From assembly GCA_030156395.1 (NCBI GenBank), contig JASGMP010000005.1, positions 1-64,000 on the forward strand: a stretch of 64,000 bases of DNA, written 5' to 3'. This DNA comes from Fidelibacterota bacterium (GTDB lineage Bacteria; Fidelibacterota; Fidelibacteria; Fidelibacterales; Fidelibacteraceae). A model generated the notes under the pieces. The model was not told the DNA's origin. It was given only the letters and a program-made list of their open reading frames with translations, and did not search any database. A program made the position numbers and the translations under genes. Below, one piece after another: positions 62,041-64,000 of the stretch (position 1 is its first letter; the number at the start of each line of letters is the position of its first letter).

Positions 62041-64000
62041 TCAATTCTCCTCCTCATCCTCTGCACCGATGAGTGCTTTGAAGGTCCCATACAACCACAC
62101 CGTCATGGAATCGGTTGTTAATAGCCGTGATGTAGTTCCATCCTCAGGCCCCTTGAGCCAAACATCAGCTTTTATGTATCCTCCATCCTTGAGGAATTCG
62201 ATCACATCTTCCCCAATTTCAAGAACTTGTAGTGAGGTGTCGGCAGCATCCACTTCCAGCCGGGCAATTTCAATCACATCCGGATGCTCCGGAATTTTCA
62301 GATAGTTGGAATCGGGGCTTCCCAAAACGGTGACTTCTGCGCCAAATTTAAAGAGGTTATCCACTTTTGCGTTCAGCACCGCACTTTTAAACTCTTTCGG
62401 GATATCCGTCTCTTCCATTTCCTCCACGTCAAGTTCGACATATACTGAATCTCCGATCTCAAAGGCGATAGGCGCTGAAAGAAAAAGATTCCCTTTCACT
62501 ACATCCGTCTGGCGGACTGTTCCTTCCCCAACAACCCGGGCTTGTCCCGATGCCGTGATTTTGTTGGGAAAAATATTGATGAGATCCTTGGCGTTGGGGA
62601 TATCCACCACCGGATTATCTGTAATATTTTGACTTACAGAGACATTCACGGTTTCACCTTCTTCGTTTTCCGAGGTAATGTTCAAATCCAGGTAAACCGG
62701 AACATCAATCTGGGAATCAAAAACCACCTGAATGGATACATCGGCAAGATCCACATTTTTCAGCTCCTCAGGAAGAGAGGTAATGGACTGCTCAATGGGA
62801 TCGATCTCCACCGTCACCGTGTCAATATATCCCGATACTTCTGAAAAGGACATGTCCGTCAATTGCACATCCACAGCGATTTCCTGGTTCAGGGAAAGGG
62901 TCATTACAGAATCCTCGGGCAGACTGATGGTGGAACGGTAGGCAATCTGCTGGTCCACATCAGGCGAGGTGTAATCCAAATCTAGGACATATCCGTCCAG
63001 GGGAACTGTAAATTCCTGGGGCGCGGCATCATCCGACAGGTGGATGACTTCCCGGAAAGGATGTCCATCCTTCAGTAATTCCGGAAGGCGGAACACGACA
63101 TCGGCAATGACGCCGATATTATTGGTAAACACAAGATTCAGATTTCCTTTCTGAAGGATGGCTCTATCCAGCTTGTTGTCATCATCCAGGGTGATTACAC
63201 TGTCTGTAACCATGGCTTCCTGGGAGAATTTTCCGGTTACCTTACTGAATTTCAGTTCAGTGACCCGAATATTCACGCGGATGGAATCGGTGACGTCATA
63301 GGAGCCCAATTCATCTGCGGGTGTTGTGACATGGGACTGGTATGTAATATACTGTTTTAGCTCTGATCCGCTGATCCTTGTCTGTGGAACGAGGATATGA
63401 TTGGCCAGTGGAATCACAATAGTGGTCAATCCCGGACCCAATTCCCGTTCCTCACGGATGGGGTCACCGGATGTATTGAAAAATTCAGGCATATCCAAAA
63501 CAAGGTTCGGTAAAGCTGTGTTCGTCAGGTTGATCTGATTATCCACCTCGATGGTGATAGATCCTCTGGATATGTACGCTTCCTGGATTTCCGAATCAGA
63601 GCTGACATCGATCTCACCGCTTTCCAGGATATCCTGAGGTTCCACTATCCCCGTTATCCGTTTAAATGTAATTTGCTCGGATGGGGAGACTCCGTAAATA
63701 TTCATATCCACCTGAAAATCGTCATTTTTACTCAGGGGAACCTTGCTGGGGGATGTATCTTCCGTCCGGATTTCGTACGAATAGTAGACCGTTTGGTCCG
63801 ATACATCCATCACCAGGGCCATATCATTGATATCGTACGTCACGTTTGTATTCTGATCGGCTGGAACGTTGATGGTCCTGGCAAAAGGCTGTACACCACT
63901 TTGATCTGGGTTTTGGTCCAGAGAAGAGACCTGAAGATCGATCACGGCATTCACCGGCAGATCATTTTGGATTGTAATACCCAGATTCCCTTCTTCAATA
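62041..64000 (-). CDS. Large repeat-rich protein, probably exported (5' end outside window)
   Basis: The frame is open from the stop at 62041 to base 64000, at least 652 residues. It consists of beta-rich repeats of about 136-140 residues. Repeat starts read I-E-E-G-N-L-G-I-T-I, I-S-R-G-S-I-T-I-E-V, L-Q-K-G-N-L-N-L-V-F and L-A-D-V-S-I-Q-V-V-F; repeat ends read F-K-R-I-T-G, F-S-K-V-T-G and F-S-E-V-S-G. A distinct C-terminal part follows and the protein ends in acidic residues. The fold may be an immunoglobulin-like or LEA-like sandwich. It is coupled to the barrel gene, whose start lies one base away, so the two probably act together at the surface. Function unknown. Confidence 0.75.
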   Translation of the reverse strand, partial: IEEGNLGITIQNDLPVNAVIDLQVSSLDQNPDQSGVQPFARTINVPADQNTNVTYDINDMALVMDVSDQTVYYSYEIRTEDTSPSKVPLSKNDDFQVDMNIYGVSPSEQITFKRITGIVEPQDILESGEIDVSSDSEIQEAYISRGSITIEVDNQINLTNTALPNLVLDMPEFFNTSGDPIREERELGPGLTTIVIPLANHILVPQTRISGSELKQYITYQSHVTTPADELGSYDVTDSIRVNIRVTELKFSKVTGKFSQEAMVTDSVITLDDDNKLDRAILQKGNLNLVFTNNIGVIADVVFRLPELLKDGHPFREVIHLSDDAAPQEFTVPLDGYVLDLDYTSPDVDQQIAYRSTISLPEDSVMTLSLNQEIAVDVQLTDMSFSEVSGYIDTVTVEIDPIEQSITSLPEELKNVDLADVSIQVVFDSQIDVPVYLDLNITSENEEGETVNVSVSQNITDNPVVDIPNAKDLINIFPNKITASGQARVVGEGTVRQTDVVKGNLFLSAPIAFEIGDSVYVELDVEEMEETDIPKEFKSAVLNAKVDNLFKFGAEVTVLGSPDSNYLKIPEHPDVIEIARLEVDAADTSLQVLEIGEDVIEFLKDGGYIKADVWLKGPEDGTTSRLLTTDSMTVWLYGTFKALIGAEDEEEN

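Overview
The window looks like part of a genome from the FCB superphylum: a Gram-negative, probably fermentative bacterium of the Marinimicrobia/KSB1/Calditrichaeota kind rather than a classical Bacteroidetes. This rests on the gene content: PorV/PorQ-family outer-membrane proteins next to TonB-dependent receptors that start with a carboxypeptidase-like domain, FlgD-like C-terminal tails, a DUF4837-type lipoprotein, and a sodium-pumping methylmalonyl-CoA decarboxylase set. No rRNA or tRNA gene is present to fix the taxonomy. Coding density is very high, with overlapping starts and stops in long single-strand gene runs.

Layout. (1) 1-14190, minus strand: one long apparent operon with two copies of a cassette (TonB-dependent receptor, then an exported fibronectin-III protein with a FlgD-like tail, then a PorV/PorQ barrel), plus two lipoproteins. 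A 340-bp divergent control region with a perfect 10-bp inverted repeat lies upstream. (2) 14533-16648: a secreted serine hydrolase of the beta-lactamase fold and a hypothetical exported protein, convergent. (3) 30373-16659, minus strand: RNase Z, dCMP deaminase, a LolA-like protein, a PAP2-like membrane protein and GlgC. These lead into mutA-mutB-meaB-mce and the decarboxylase genes mmdA-D-C-B, which together link succinyl-CoA and propionyl-CoA and can turn methylmalonyl-CoA decarboxylation into a sodium gradient. (4) 30451-39641: an M28 peptidase, a barrel protein, cysS-ddl-gmhB, a PQQ-type propeller, and a sigma-70 factor next to an M23 peptidase. (5) 39784-47101, plus strand: an ABC-2 exporter, thioredoxin, a periplasmic GH13 amylase and three coupled envelope proteins. 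(6) 53613-47121, minus strand: a Yip1-like protein and a complete TolC / adaptor / MacB-type ATPase / two-permease export system. (7) 60279-53689, minus strand: the most unusual region. (8) 60381-64000, minus strand: an outer-membrane barrel and a repeat-rich protein cut by the window edge.

Region 7 is a compact nine-gene locus. It runs from a C39-peptidase-containing ABC transporter, through a polytopic membrane protein and a membrane-anchored thioredoxin-fold protein, to a 55-residue peptide that I read as a double-glycine-leader precursor. The leader agrees with the class II bacteriocin leader pattern at all six usual positions, allowing conservative substitutions at three. After a strong hairpin come an exported protein of unknown family, a monofunctional GT51 peptidoglycan glycosyltransferase, a small membrane-anchored unknown, a lysozyme-like protein and a PGRP/amidase-2-like protein that appears to lack two of its three zinc ligands. 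The proposal is a secreted-peptide system with dedicated maturation, redox and cell-wall partners. The parts are seen in sequence; the joint function is inference. No outer-membrane exit is encoded in the locus itself, but a TolC/adaptor pair lies about 1 kb beyond its end.

No insertion sequence, CRISPR array, tRNA, rRNA or known riboswitch was recognised. Products were assigned by reading motifs, without database searches.
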